DNA from: Acanthaster planci
Lineage: Eukaryota; Echinodermata; Asteroidea; Valvatida; Acanthasteridae
Length of the DNA: 64,000 bases
Direction of reading: 5' to 3'
Assembly (NCBI RefSeq): GCF_001949145.1
Contig: NW_019091436.1
Coordinates: 730,407 to 794,406 of the forward strand
The translations under genes and the position numbers were made by a program. Below are positions 1-23,455 of the stretch, in pieces. Positions within the stretch are counted from its first letter, which is position 1. Each line of letters begins with the position of its first letter. A model generated the notes under the pieces. It was not told the DNA's origin. It saw only the letters and a list, made by a program, of their open reading frames with translations, and searched no databases.

Positions 1-194
1 TTCTGCCTTTTGATATCAAAGATTAGTCAAGAACAAATTACCCAATCTACCCAGAACAATCCTTGTGATTACAGAATGTTTTATTCAAACATGGATGAAA
101 ATACTCACACCTGATACACTTGTATCCTTGATGCATTTTCACCTCCTGTAGTTTATTTCCCTTACCTCTTTTGTCTCTGTTCTAGTCATTGCAG

Positions 195-1268
195 CAGCTG
201 TGAGCGAATGGAAGTCTAAGAAGGAAGCAGGGTTGCTAAGCGACGAGGTCACCAAGGAGCAAGAGGTCGAGGAGGATATATATGCCATCACACATGACCC
301 TGAGGTCAGTGAGATTGTGGGGAGTATACAAGACTTCAACCTGAAGAATGACATTCAACAATTGAATCTTTGCATCTGAAAGTCACGATCCTAACCTTAA
401 ATGGACTGAGAGGCTCCTGTAATGAAGTCCTGACGTTGGAAATTCTGTAGAATCATTCCTTCCTCTACATTGCTCACCTGTTGTTTTCTTCTTTCTAAAT
501 GCAGTCTGAAGATGAGGAAGAGTCAACTGAGATGGAGACAGAAGAAGGTCAGCCACGATACGTCGCTCATGTCCCAGTACCCACACAGAAAGAGGTGAGT
601 AATATCTTACTCGGTACTCGCATCAAATGTGTCAAAAGGTGCACATTCATAGAATTCAAGGCATTCATAAACTTCCAGTTTGTGAGATGAATTTTGAGCC
701 AGTGTATGATGCAGTGTTATGAAATGAAAATCTGAAGATGAAAACGCTCCTTTCTAAAGAGACTTCATTAATTGCACGGAGCACATCAATGGGGACTGTT
801 GTAGGGTTCTGCCCGATCACTAGACTATTTAGAAATGGGGCAGGCCCAAAAGAAATGAAAACTGTTTACTCACCATTTTCTATGTTTAAGTCTTCATATG
901 ATACATGAACATTTTGATGTGAAATGCACATTATGCTGTGCAAAAGTTGAATTAATAAGCAACTTTTCCTTAGATGCAGACAGATTCCATATGCTTACCA
1001 TTTTGTCCTAGTGTCCAATGATATTGAAGACAAAGGCCAAGGTCATTTACCTTTCTGCCCTAAAAATTATTCTCCCAGCTTAAACCAGAAAGGACATACT
1101 TCACTTTGAAATGATATCATGTCTTCAGTCTTGGATTTTCTTGCATCTATTCTGTTACAGGTTGAGGAAGCTCTGTTGAGAAGAAAAAAGATGGAATTGT
1201 TAGAAAAGTACGCCAGCGAAACACTTATCCAGCAAGGAAATGAAGCAAAGACACTAATGGGCTTATAG
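195..1268 (+). CDS. ISY1: ISY1 pre-mRNA splicing factor, 3' end (last three coding exons)
   Basis: ISY1 is a component of the catalytic spliceosome (NTC/Prp19-related) and acts in the nucleus during pre-mRNA splicing. Three exons are visible: 195-304, 505-594 and 1161-1268, all with AG acceptors and GT donors, reading frame kept, stop TAG at 1266-1268. About 101 C-terminal residues are encoded. The first exon reads AVSEWKSKKEAG and continues into an acidic stretch, as in the family. The last two exons carry the ISY1 hallmark, YVAHVPVP followed by VEEALLRRKKMELLEKYASE, ending in LMGL where the human protein ends in LLGY. The first acceptor could also be used three bases later (CAGCAG). The N-terminal part lies before the window. 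Only the C-terminus is judged here, but it is diagnostic. Confidence 0.93.
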
Positions 1269-2010
1269 CAAACCTGTTTTGTTTCTTTGATTCTGTATAA
1301 GTCAAGTTATTTTTTATTGCTTTTGTGGAAGAGGTGAAAAGGGCTACTGCCTCGTTTTCCAAATTTAGTCACTGTGCAACTTGGATTTTTCTGTTGTGGA
1401 AGGCACATGAAATTGGAATTGGTAGTTCCAACACTGTCATGTTAAGGAGTCTATCTCATAAATATTATGTTAATATCATAACAGAGGCTCAACAATTTTT
1501 GTGGGGTGCGAGGTTTCTTGTTTGAAGAGTGAAATTTGTTGTGCGAAGAACATGGAAAAATCTTTATGATTCAGGCTGTTTAAAAGTACATGTATACTAG
1601 AATTCTTCATGTTCTATAGAGGGCGCTGCAGATAAGAGCCAAATAGGAACACATTCTGCACAATTTCCCAACAAGGAATTCGTTACCAAAAGAGCTTCAG
1701 TGCGTGAAAGAAGTGGCCTTAAAGTATTAAAAGCGTTACCCCTAATCATTATCCATAAGGATGACACTGGGGATTCTCTCTGGCCAGAGGAGGACACTCA
1801 AGCTTTGAGGTACACCCGGGTACTATTTGATTGTATTTGTAACTTTTCTTCCTTTGATAAGCTGTTGATATTTTCTGTATAAAGACAAAACAATTTATTT
1901 CCAACTTCATGCACTTTTTTCATTATGTAGTAAATAATTTTGTAGTTGTAGATCATATGTAAATATTTCTTGATTAAATGCAAATAAAGTGTACTTAATA
2001 GTGAATTTTG
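1269..2010 (+). other. ISY1 3' untranslated region with poly(A) signal
   Basis: No coding exon follows the ISY1 stop. The first good AATAAA downstream is at 1983-1988, in an AT-rich stretch, so the transcript probably ends near 2000-2010. The end point is inferred from the hexamer only. Confidence 0.5.
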
Positions 2011-3629
2011 CATAACAAACGAGGTACTTTGTGTGAATTCTCCAGCACTTTGTATGCTTGGTTTAACATCACACTTTGCCATGTGTTTTGGTTTGTCGCT
2101 CAAAATGGAGTGATAAAAATACGTGTACCTTGAATATCATTATCACAATCAAACATTGATATTTAAACATAAAAATAGCACAAATGGGTTATTATTATAC
2201 GCACACGGGTATTTATAGCAGCTGATTTACTATTTTAAGATTTTTGTGTACTTGAATGCTTCCCTTGTTCTACGCATTTCAAGTGTCAACGGCCTACTTC
2301 CATGGGCTTGCCCTTTCGTTGCAAGGGATAACCTGGACCCGTTCTACCGCGGAATGAGTTGCCTTATTAATACACAGTGGGAGGTTCAGCGATTTTTTTA
2401 AAGAATCTGCAACTGTAGTAAGCTGTGTTGGAATGTACACTGAGAGTTAACAGTGGTGTCCATGTGACCAAAGTCCGTCTGTTCGTCAAACCACGCATAC
2501 TATCTTTACAGGACTCGAAATAGTTCATATCGTATTCAATTGGCTGGATTCAAAAGTTACTATCTGGGGCCAGATGAAGCAAAATATACTAATAGTAATA
2601 ATTGAAAATTTGTAATGCAACGTTTCCATAAAAATGGTATAATCAACGGCGCAGTACAAGTTAAAGTAAAAAATAATTGATTTAAGAAATGAAAAGATAA
2701 GGATAAATGAATGTCACCGCGCTAGTACCCAAACCGCAGTACATGTATCGGGATACGTCTGTCCTGCCAACAGGGAAAACTTAACCCTGTTGGCATCGGT
2801 GAAAGTCCAAGACATGTGACCCCACAAAGCAACCAGAATGAGGCCACTGTCAGAAATGTACTTTAATTCAAAACTTTGAATCAATAACGGTTCGTGAATT
2901 TTATCCGAAGTACATTATTTTGGCTTCATTCGCTCTGGAATACTAGTATAATTTTATCAATACAAAGTCCTTCTGCTCGGAGTTATATTCCTATCTCTCT
3001 GCTAATTCAGACCAGTGGCGAACTGAGGTCTAGGGTCCGGGGAAAGGATTTTCAAATCAAATCACTGCAAAACCTTAGGTCCATGTTCATCCTTAAATCC
3101 CCAAAAAGCTGTGCAAGCGGCGATTTTTTTGCAAGTTAATTCCCCACCCCACGCCGCTGGATACGCAATGGTAAAAATAGTACACCTGAGAAAATTACGT
3201 TTTGGTATGAGATTTTGTAAATATTTTGTCAATTTAAGTCAAAGTCGTTAAATAGTAAACAATATCATTTTGACAGTGACTTAGCAATTTGCAACATGAT
3301 CAAACTGCAACTTCATCCGGTGCTCAGGCTGCAATGTAATGGTATGGGTCAAGGATAATTATTGTAGCGTCATTGCTCAGTACCGTGTTTCCAAGTAAAC
3401 CAAAAATTCAGTTGTTTGAAAATTTTCATATTCATGAGTTCCAGAGCCCTCGATTGTAGCTTACAAACAACTGCAAATGCCAAACTGAATTCTGAAATCA
3501 GCTGACAACACGTGTTGATAATTATTTCTAGGTCCCCCTTAAGCGGTACTGTTGACAGAACTGGGGTTTTGTTATGTAAAAAGATGGGGAATTTATCATA
3601 CGTCATCAGTCGATAAAGGCAGTGTCTGG
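2011..3629. other. Intergenic, ISY1 to HDHD5
   Basis: No exon-like stretch with matching splice sites was seen on either strand. Short ORFs here have no recognisable content. Base composition is AT-rich until about 3600, where it becomes more CpG-rich towards the HDHD5 start. Confidence 0.5.
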
Positions 3630-3637
3630 TCACGTGA
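3630..3637. promoter_or_regulatory. E-box TCACGTGA upstream of HDHD5
   Basis: A perfect 8-bp palindrome TCACGTGA lies 176 bp before the HDHD5 start codon, in the CpG-richer stretch likely to hold the promoter. This is the preferred site type of USF/MITF/TFE-class bHLH-zip factors. Use in regulation is inferred from position only. Confidence 0.35.
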
Positions 3638-3812
3638 GAGAAATCGTGCCATGTCATTGGTCACGCCCACATTTCTGCCGGCTAGCCGGCGTTTACGTAT
3701 TCATTGATTTTCTTTCACGCGATCGTCGACGTGTGTGATCGACTGCGCTCCCCCGGCCAAGCAGCAGCGTAGCAGTTTATTGCGAACGTGCTCGCTTGCG
3801 TCACCCTTCAAC

Positions 3813-13904
<10,092 letters not shown>

Positions 13905-16090
13905 AAACCCAGTGGGAGATGGATTTGAATATCTAATCTCTGCGTGTGTGATAACAAATTCAACATATTTATTTTCCACGGGGACATGGCAGATTTTTAA
14001 GATTTTATCTCAAGAGAGTATTACTTATTGTGTAGCTAGCCACAAGCTATTCATATAAAACTCTTTTTTTCTGTCTGACTGCAGGACATTTTCATGTTCT
14101 GTGAACATGAAATATTTAGTTACAATTCTCAAAGTGTCGATATCCGGCACAAGATTCTGTAGCCATTTATACAGGTATCCCTTCTTTTGAAAATATTGCT
14201 GGGACATATTTTTTGCAAGTCTCTTGGACATCAGCAAGTTACACATTGAGACTTAACCAGTATAAACACGCTGCATCAACATTCACCTTAGTAACCAAAG
14301 AGGAAAGCCATACCTGCATTACTTGACTTTGGCTGGAAATAACGTGCTTAATGTACATGTATGGGAGATGCATGAAGCCGCTGGCAAATGCCTTTCATAG
14401 ATGCATGCGTGCTACTTCCAGTAATAGCCAAACATTTGGACATGGCCAAAGATCCTGAACAGAGTATTATGTGTTGCAGTCTTAGTCCCCTCTTTGTCTC
14501 ATAGAGTTGTTGCTTTCTTTTTAAGAGCCAGGCTGACTGGAATTGTTTGCGATGCTACAACAGTGAGAACCTGGTAAAAGCCATGATGCTCAATCTTAAT
14601 CTTTTTTTGTTATCCACCCAAATCTAGCCTCCTGTGTTTGTTGGAGTTTGATTGATACGGGACGGTGGAGCATCAGCAACTGTTGCTCTGCATTGAGCAA
14701 GTTCACAAATGTTCAGAGAATCAGTGTTCATTACAATGTATGGCTGTTCATTTTTTAAAAGCAGAAACACGCTCTAGGTTTGATTTATGTTTGGGCAAGA
14801 TTTATATGTACCCAAATGAATCCAAACTAAATACAAAGTGCTCCTTAAACGAAACGAGAACGGTTATGTTTCACTATTATGCAGACTGTATCTAGGCATT
14901 AGTGACCATTGCTTGATATTGTGAGGAGTTCTGTTTTTCAACATCTTGAATGTTTTGAAGTTCCCTCCAACCTTTGGGGTAAGATCTTACTCCTTCTATT
15001 ATGCACTCACGGGGGTTACCCTTACGCCTTAAAGTGAGAAAATTGGGTATGTGTATTTGTAATATACATGCATAACAAAGATGTCTTTCATGAGAAGTAG
15101 CCAGCCTCTTAGTTATTCACAAAGGCATCTAGTCAAAAGAGTTTTCTCTCAGGCCATTTTTTCTCTCGGACCATTTTTCAGAACAGACTTTCTAGCTGCA
15201 GTTACCAGCCAAAATGTCACGTTGCAAATTGTGTTCAGCTGGTTCTCCGTTGATTTTTCTAAGCACGTAAAATTGCTTAGCAATAATCAGTGTTCCTGCG
15301 GCCTGGAAAAGTCATGAAAAATTATGGAAATTTGTTTTTCCTTGCTCAGGCCTGGAAAAGTCATGGAATTTTGTAAAAATGACTAAAGTCATGGAATTTT
15401 GTAAAAATGACTAAGGTCATGGAATTTTGTCATTGAAGTCATAAACCACTGTGTGATTTCTATTATCAGAAATAAGTGCATAAAATCTGTGATTGTATTT
15501 GCAACCTAAAAGGCGGAATAGTCTAAGAAATTGCATTATTTGGTCATGGATTTTCATAATTGGGTCATGGAAACATCATGGAATTTAATTGTCCTTAAGG
15601 TTCAGGAACCCTGAATAATTCATGAAGCTTGGTGCATTTTTCTTGCAATTTGACTGTTGATTATATAATACATGTAACTCTGTTATTTATGTTACATACT
15701 GATTGTACGAGTCCTGGAGGATTCTGTTCAGGGATCACCTATTTTTGTGATCCTTTTCATCAGCATACAAAAGGTACTCTTCTTCAAACCCCCCCAAAAA
15801 AACATTAGCAGGACCTTTTTTCAAGGCTATGAAAGTCTACACTGGCTGTAAACCTTGCCCTTGCTATTGTATGTCTTGTACGCTCGTGACAGGACACAAA
15901 ATTGATGACCCCGATGTAATTAGTTTGGTTCTTTTAAAGTCTTTTGGTTTACCACTGTGATTCACTGTCTTCTAAACTGTTTGGTTTTGGAGGTTGGATT
16001 CAGAAGGGTAAGTAGGAAAAAGAAGTGGGAAGATTTCTGAAAAATCTCAGCTTGAGCACAAATAAAGTATTATTAGGACAACTTGTAACT
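13905..16090 (+). other. HDHD5 3' untranslated region (probable)
   Basis: No exon follows the HDHD5 stop. An AATAAA lies at 16061-16066 and another at 17631-17636, so a 3' UTR of 2.1 kb or longer is possible. Which signal is used cannot be told from sequence. The stretch contains the GTCATGGAATTTTG repeat described separately. Confidence 0.35.
15301..15590. repeat. GTCATGGAATTTTG repeat cluster with 28-bp tandem units
   Basis: GCCTGGAAAAGTCATG occurs at 15301 and again from 15350. From 15360 a 28-bp unit beginning GTCATGGAATTTTGTAAAAA is repeated (15360, 15388, then a partial copy at 15416). Looser GGTCATGG copies follow near 15541-15580. Confidence 0.75.
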
Positions 16091-19000
16091 TTTGTATATA
16101 AAAGGCTAGTCACACTCCACATGAAGTCTGTTTCAAGGTAGCTTTGTTCTGGTAAAGACAAACTTGACAATGATATTACAGTTCACGCCGCTTTCTTTTT
16201 TAATGAACTGTATACAAATGTGAGAGAGAGGTTTATCTATAGACCGATTCGCTGACGCCATTACTTGCAGTGTCCCTGTCATTCAGGTTCACATTTCTAA
16301 ACTTGAAACATGCAACTTGACGCATCTGTACACTGCAGTAATTGCTCCTGACTTTTGTTGCCAAATCGGTCTTTACGAATTTTACTGAAAAACAAGTGTT
16401 ATTGTCAATATGAGGGACATTCCACGAACAGGCTCATACACCCCAGCTTTCCTAAAATCTTGTATATCCCTCTGTGTCTAAATACTTCCTATAGCTGTTG
16501 TACACAAATTTTGAATACATCATACAGATATAGATTATGTAAAAATTGTCTGAAAAAAAACAAGAAACCTACATGTACATGTATGTGTAAATTCTGCCTT
16601 TGGGCTGCTCCTTTTGCACATCTGTATTATTTGACATTGTGTAAATAGACTTTTTTTGCCATCATAAAAGAGATCACTGTTTTCTTAAGTAGTTGTACAG
16701 ACATTTGACAGTTCCAAGTCATATGAAACCTATTTTACTATCTATTTATTCTATTGTATTTGGTAATATTCCCTACTTTTTTCTAGGAAGGGGAGGTTTT
16801 CAGTAGCATTGTTTTATTTTGGTTGAGGATGGTAAAATGAACAAGTTGGAAGTGCAAATGTGACACCTAAAGATATGCATGATTGTTTTCAAGCAAACTT
16901 GATTCCTGGGTCCTGATTGGTCAATCCATGACAACAGACTGTGCAATATTATACCCACATGCCATGGCTCATACAGCACTCCTATTCCATGATTCCGACA
17001 TTCAGGATATGATGCGTTCGGTATGCAAAATAATTCAGAGCTGCCGTGCATGTCCAGTGAATCCACTGTGAATCAAATGTGGCAATTGTGCATCAACTTT
17101 GCTTGAAGTAAAATTCGTTTTTCCACTCGAGCTTGTCAGATAATGATTTGAACATAAGCAACAATTGGTTAACTTCCCTGATAAAAAGGAAGCTTTTGTG
17201 GTATTTATCAAACACAGCCAGACACCATTTTATTTCATTTCCTCCTTCAGACAGTGGGCTGGATTAGTCTCATTCTAAAAGGCTCTTTCGTGTTCCACGT
17301 TTTTAATTGTCGAAGAAATCTTTTCAGATGGCCATTAAGATTGCAACTTAAACCATTGTTGGTCAAAATATAACCGCATCAGTGGCAAGCTTGTCTAACC
17401 ATTTTGTCCATGGGCATTAGTTCATGGTGGAAGGTGACATAGTTAATCATGCATTAGATTCCTAGGTAACAGATTAATCACTGAGATAGGCATGCTAATT
17501 GAGTGATTTTAAGCTCCTGTAATTTGGTTTTTAACTTAAATTGCCTTGACATTTTGGACCCCGTTGTTGATCATTGCATTTTTGGGATTAACGAGAGCTG
17601 TACTAATTGTGGAAATGTGTAGATGTTCCAAATAAAACAAACCTTATTTGGACAGAATTGAAACTGTTTCCTTCTTCTTTGTGTTGCTTTGTTCTTGAAA
17701 TGCAGTTGAACAGTAGATCTGTATCATAATGATGTCATGCTTTGTTTACACATGCACTTTCCTATGACGGAGAGAACACGATCCATCAAGCCCCCATAGG
17801 AAAGATAGATGTCAACAAGGCTTGACCACATTTCAGGTCTAGTTTTTAGCAATTACAGGCAGGCATGGGAGGGGCTTCCCAATTTGGAAATGAAGTCTTG
17901 CGGAAGCACTAGCTATGTTTTATTACATGAAGCATGGATGCTGCTTAACTGGAGATGTGGTTGATTGATATCTTGTGGAAACTTTAAGGTGATCACCGAG
18001 TATTAAAGACGACACTTTTTATGTATCCCATTTGGCTGCTATTAGGTCAATATCCAATATGACACAGTTACCTAACACAGCCAACAGAACCTACGGCACT
18101 TTCTTGAAAGTTGCAGATATCAATTTACGGCTCCAAACTTAAAACGGGAAGGCAAGTGCCATTCAAAACACTTTCAAATTACATGTATGCATCATGGTTT
18201 TATTATTTCACAGGATAAAAATAATTTTCCCACTTACGAAAGCACTGCCAAAACCTTGCCACAAAATGACCTTTTTGAGCATTAAAAATACATTTTGTAA
18301 GGAAAATAAAGCTTATAAAAGCAATCTTTTTTTGGTTCCAAGCCACATAGCAAGATTTCTAGTTCAGTCGGGATTTACAGATATCATATTGATTATGGTA
18401 CATGTAGTTCCCTTCCACCAGTACACAAGAAAAAGTAAAGTCCAACACCCGTGGCAAGAATGTAAAAAAAAAGGTGTGACCATGTAATACACACTTGCAC
18501 AGCTTCCAACAAATCTGATGCTACACTCTACTTTTGGCACCCCTCGTCAAATAATTTTATCACATTCCAGCTTGCTGAACAACCTTTCACCTCCACGTTT
18601 TCAAGAAAACCAAGGGCCGGATATGCCCATAGCAAATTTCCCAGGGAGGCAACAAGTGTGTTAAGGAAAAGCTCAAAATTAACATGTACATCCCTCCGAG
18701 ATTAGACATGCAATCTAACAACCTCAGAATGTAAGTAGAAGTTGTGTAAGTTTTCATGCAAAACTTGAAAAGTAATATTAATGTGTTTTCATAAAGTGCT
18801 ACTGCTGAAGGTGCTATTTGAGTTTCTGTAATCTCATCAGGGCTGCTTGCAACAGCCTCAAATGAGATTATAAATTCATGGTTGCACCACAAATCAACTT
18901 ATCTTGTAAACTGTGCATACCTGGGTGCAACCAACAGAATAAAATGCAATATGCAAAGATATGTGATAATTTTTTAATTTCAAACAAAATCCGTCACGTT

Positions 19001-20683
19001 TCCTGTTGGCTCAGCTGGTGATATAAGTTTCTGTTTTGAAGTGATATCCCAATAAAAAAAGGGAATTTCATAAAGAGCAAAACAGGGTTGCCTCGATTGC
19101 CAGTAGTTTCGATAGTTGGAAACTACCAGTCAAAATAATGTCCCGCATCAAGCTTCCATACCATTTTAATAATAAACTTTAACCATGCACAAGAACCAAA
19201 CACTGATGGTGTGAACATTTTGTCGACGTGCCAACTGACCCCTTTTCATTCTCTCCACATTATGCTCCAATGGTCTCTCCCAAATCAATATCACAGTAAC
19301 ACAGTAACTGCAAATGTGTATGTACCAAGATATTTTGTTTCATTAGCATAGATGATTTGTTAGCGGATTTGGTGGGTTAAATGTGGTTTCTGGATATTAT
19401 ATAACATTCAATAATTACCTGGTAATGTATTTACATTGTAACACTAGTCACCATACAACTATCAACATTAACCGAAGTACAAAGCATACTGACACTCATG
19501 ATTTGTTTACATCACGAAACTGTTCAGTGCATCTCAGTTTCTTCTGTTGTGTCGGTTGTTATTGTTAAGCAGAAAAATAACTTTCATTTTACGCAATTTT
19601 TCTGCACTTTCAGATTTGTTTACCTAAACACGCACATGGTCTGAAGCATTTACGATTTATAGTACTCTTTAACAAATGCGTTTGTGCGTGTTTGTTCTCG
19701 TCTCCTCTACAACATTTTGCTAGTAAGCTTTGTTTACGGCAGTTTGTTCTTTGTTTTGAGTTTAATGAGATTCCTCTTAAAAATGCTCCCAAGTTTATGA
19801 GTTTAATCAAAAGTGCCACATTGCTATTAAGCGTAAACGTTTTTCAAGGTTTGGATGAGAACGGAACATATAAACTGCAACTCTATTCAAAAATAAATTA
19901 AATTCAGCATCAGAAAAAAAAACTTCTCAATATGAAACAATAACTCTCAGGAATACAATGTTTCAATCAAGGCTTACATAAAAAATGGAATTTAAAACAA
20001 AACCAAGGCATACAAACTAAATAAAGAATGAAAGCAAAATTAATACCGAACTTATTTCTAACTTATTCCATTGACTTCACAAGAAGGGTTTATTTTTCCC
20101 ACCTAATTAAAGTCACTTCCTTCCACAGCAAGTACCACAGTGAGTCGCTTGCGAGATAGAACATACACCTTGTCTGACGTTTGGTTGCAAATCTAACTCT
20201 GTCTTGCAACTTTTTTTTGTCTTCTACAAATAGCCATTGTTCGGGAACTCTATGAAATGAGCCAATTTGTAACGCACATTCCTAAAAATATGCACAACAG
20301 TTTTGAAGAATCACCTGGGTGTGTTCAGTTGTACATGTATTTATGCAATGCCTTCCCATGTACACATACCTGCAACAGTGGAGGCATGCATGACCAACAT
20401 GCATATAACTGTATTAAAATACACCTAACTTATTTTCAGTAAAGACCTTGATGTAAGATCAAGAATAGCCCAATGATGTCATCTTTCCTAAGGGCATGCA
20501 TTAAATCTCACCTTTTGGATATTGCATATCACACTATTTTGGTATTAAACTCACACACAATGCCAACGAGTATGACAAGGCATCACACTTTAAGAAAAAT
20601 CAAGTGGTAAATCGTAGTCTATGAGAATGATGGTAGATGTACATGTACATGTAGGCTGGTACACTGTTACTGCAGTGTAGGCC
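16091..20683. other. Intergenic or distal 3' sequence, no gene seen
   Basis: AT-rich sequence with only short ORFs on both strands and no run of coding content bounded by splice sites. It may include distal 3' UTR of HDHD5 (plus strand) or of the Rab gene (minus strand). Confidence 0.45.
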
Positions 20684-20687
20684 AAGT

Positions 20688-20798
20688 TCGATCAGCAACA
20701 AAAAGTCAACCACTGGTTGATTATTCCTGGTACCCAGGATACATTTTGTGAACAGGTCACTGGGGACAATCAACCACTGGTTGACTTATTGCTGCGAA
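20688..20798 (-). mobile_element. Foldback MITE family 1, copy A
   Basis: About 111 bp with inverted ends. The left arm contains AGTCAACCACTGGTTGATT and the right arm AATCAACCACTGGTTGACT, with outer TTCG...CAGCAA against TTGCTGCGAA. The core GGTACCCAGGATACATTTTG is the reverse complement of the core in copies B and C. The small size, no ORF and terminal inverted repeats indicate a non-autonomous DNA element. Confidence 0.7.
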
Positions 20799-20807
20799 TA
20801 ATATCTG

Positions 20808-20885
20808 TTTGATTCTCCCTGGCAACCTGTTTACAAAATGCATCATGGGTACCAGGACAAATCAGCTATGGGCAAGTTCAAGCAC
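20808..20885 (+). mobile_element. Foldback MITE family 1, copy B (degraded)
   Basis: It contains TTGATTCTCCCTGGCAACCT, then TTACAAAATGCATCATGGGT and ACCAGGACAAATCA, matching the core of copy C. The outer arms are decayed. It abuts copy A in the opposite orientation. Confidence 0.55.
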
Positions 20886-21237
20886 GGACTTCAGTTCGAC
20901 TAGTAGTCAACTGCTTTTTAACACTTCACATTCGCAGTTCAGTTACACTCGAATGACTCTAGTTGGCCTCGTTTCTAAAATCTCATCGTTGCTCAAATTT
21001 CACTGTTGGCTGCCATTCTCACAACATACATGGCTACTGAAATCTCCTACAGTTAGTTTCATGTGAATGGTCCCCTCTGTAATGATAAATGAAATCGGTT
21101 ACCGAAAACCAGTGGAGCAACCATGCCCTGGGGCCTGGTCTCAAATACAAGTAGTTGACTACATAGTCCAGGCCATCCATCATTCAGGCGATGCTTTCAA
21201 ACTAAAGTTGATTATAGTCATCACTCAAACTTGTCCA

Positions 21238-21359
21238 AGGTTCAGTTAGCAACAGTAAGTCACCCACTGATTGATTCTCCCTGGTAACATGTTAACAAAA
21301 TGTATTCTGGGTACCGGGCATAATCAACCAGTTGTTGACTACTGTTGCTGACTGAACCT
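21238..21359 (+). mobile_element. Foldback MITE family 1, copy C (best preserved)
   Basis: 122 bp. The left end AGGTTCAGTTAGCAACAGTA is mirrored by the right end TACTGTTGCTGACTGAACCT, giving inverted repeats of almost 40 bp with few mismatches. The core TGTATTCTGGGTACCGGGCA separates them. No target duplication could be assigned with confidence. Confidence 0.8.
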
Positions 21360-23277
21360 AGCCATTGTAGTGAAGTTCATCAGTAGTCAAATCAAAAGCC
21401 AAGAGTGAGTTGAATGAAAAGTCTGGTCTCAACAAAGGACAGGAATACCTTTTGTCCCAGTTCATTAGCTCGTGACTTGGCTTGAGACTGGCTGACTTCC
21501 GTCTGACTTGTGAGGACTTGCAAAGGATTACATGTACATGTACACTGTTACGTTGTGGTGTCACTGTACATTGCCAGTGACAATAAAGGTGTACAATTCA
21601 ATGCTACAGTTTGGCACAACCAAGGTATTTTGAAAGACATGAACCTGTACCCTAAAGCCTAGCCCAGGTTGGGTGTTTTCAGTGACTACATGTATTTATA
21701 TCAATTCATCCTGCCACAGCAAACTTTTTCACAACACTGTTTTTATCACACTTTTCCCAGACAGAAGTATCTAAAATTACAGTCACACACTTCTAGTAGT
21801 TGTGTTTGGAATTACATGAATGCTTAGTTCAGAATGGGTGATTAAGTCATCATGGAAACCCGTTTGTCAAAACTAGATGACATCTCCACGCTTTCATCAT
21901 AAACGTCCCCGACAGAATTTTCATGTGAAGACTTACACTTGCATGTGCACGTGTGAACTGCACAGTAACCATTAGTATGGTACCCAGACCAAAAGATACC
22001 AATTACTTTCAGCAATTTTTGAAATGGCAGGAAACAAGCCAACATTTCAGTCTTCACACTAGATGATTCATTTATTTGGGCAATGGTGTACATGTACGGA
22101 AGTCACAATCTACCACAATTTTACAAAGGACAGCCTTTGAATGGATATTGGTCATAATTCAGCAGCTCTTAAATCGCTATTTGCAAGACGCATTTGAAGT
22201 ATAGTGCCCAGGATACTTTTGCTGCATGTTAATGATGAGGGACTTTGCCAAATGTACAGAGACAAATCACTAAAATTGGCACCTAAACACTTTCCACATT
22301 TTTTTGTCTGATAACATGTACATGTACATGACTACACCATCGGATCAATAGAACAATTCAAATGTGATTCTGCTGTGCTCAAAAACGCACCAAACAAGAA
22401 CTAAAATTGTTGATTTTTTTTTTCCTTTTTTGGTAGGGGGTGTCCATATCACAGTTTCACAGATTAAATACACAATATACAATGTACGTATATGTGTACA
22501 TGTAACTCCTAATAAATGATAAAAATCACTCAACAGACAAGGTAGGTTGTCCACATTTTTGGACGTTTCCCTTCTTTCGGGATCACAGTCCTTGAGATCT
22601 GGCAAACTACTTTGCATGATGAGGACTGATATTTATTTTTATTTTCTGACATGATCCAAGAGCCAAGTACATTTACATACATGTACATGTGTGCAAACTT
22701 TGTATTCATAGACGTATTGCATCAATAACCAATACCCTCCCGAAACAAAATCAGTTCACTGACAAAGAATTCAACAGTAAAATACCAAATTAACAAAGGA
22801 CAAGTCTGGTGCCCTAGTAGTGTCTTTTTGTACGACACACCCATGATTGTGGCTTCAAGGCAAAAAAATGGCTGATGACATCAAGGAATTAGCATTTCAA
22901 CTGCATCTGCATTGCTACATTGCTGCAGTTCGTTACATCGATAGCTGAATACCGGTCTCCTGGAAATTTCTTATTCCATCCTGACCTCTGAAAGCTGGTT
23001 GATAGCATCTTTGTGGAAGAACAACACACAACAAAGCAGTGTTCTAGAAGAAAGCCCAGGGATTGAAAGTAACAGCCTGATTTCCAACCAATCTTGTGAA
23101 AGTAGCAGCATGTCTTTTACATCATAAAACAAAAAGTTTCTTCCTTTCCATTCAAGTGCATGCAGTTAGTCAGCATCGTCACCTTGAAGTTGACAAAATA
23201 TGACAATGGTCACCATCAACATGATGGAATGTCTGTGCCCCCACAAGGTCAGGTGAGAAGGCTTCACAAGGTCAAGA
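21360..23277. other. Probable Rab gene 3' untranslated region and intergenic sequence
   Basis: No exon was recognised. Reading on the minus strand, AATAAA hexamers occur near 22630-22645, so the Rab transcript may run about 0.8 kb past its stop. ACATGTACATGT runs occur at 22317 and 22680. Confidence 0.4.
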
Positions 23278-23420
23278 GTCATCACTGGTGTGTTGAAGGC
23301 GATCACTGATGTTTTACGTCATCATTGATGAGCAAGACTTCATCACTGATGTTAATGGCCATCAATGATAAACAAGGAGTCATCACTGATGTGTCAGACG
23401 TCAACAGTGAGGTGTCAAAG
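23278..23420. repeat. 20-bp-period tandem repeat just after the Rab stop codon
   Basis: ATCACTGATG-type units begin at 23281, 23302, 23321, 23342, 23361, 23382 and 23402, at alternating 21- and 19-base steps. A 40-bp higher-order unit is therefore visible. It lies within the first 180 bases of the Rab 3' UTR. Confidence 0.75.
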
Positions 23421-23455
23421 GTCATACTTTACAAAGGTCACGATGCAGCCCAGCA

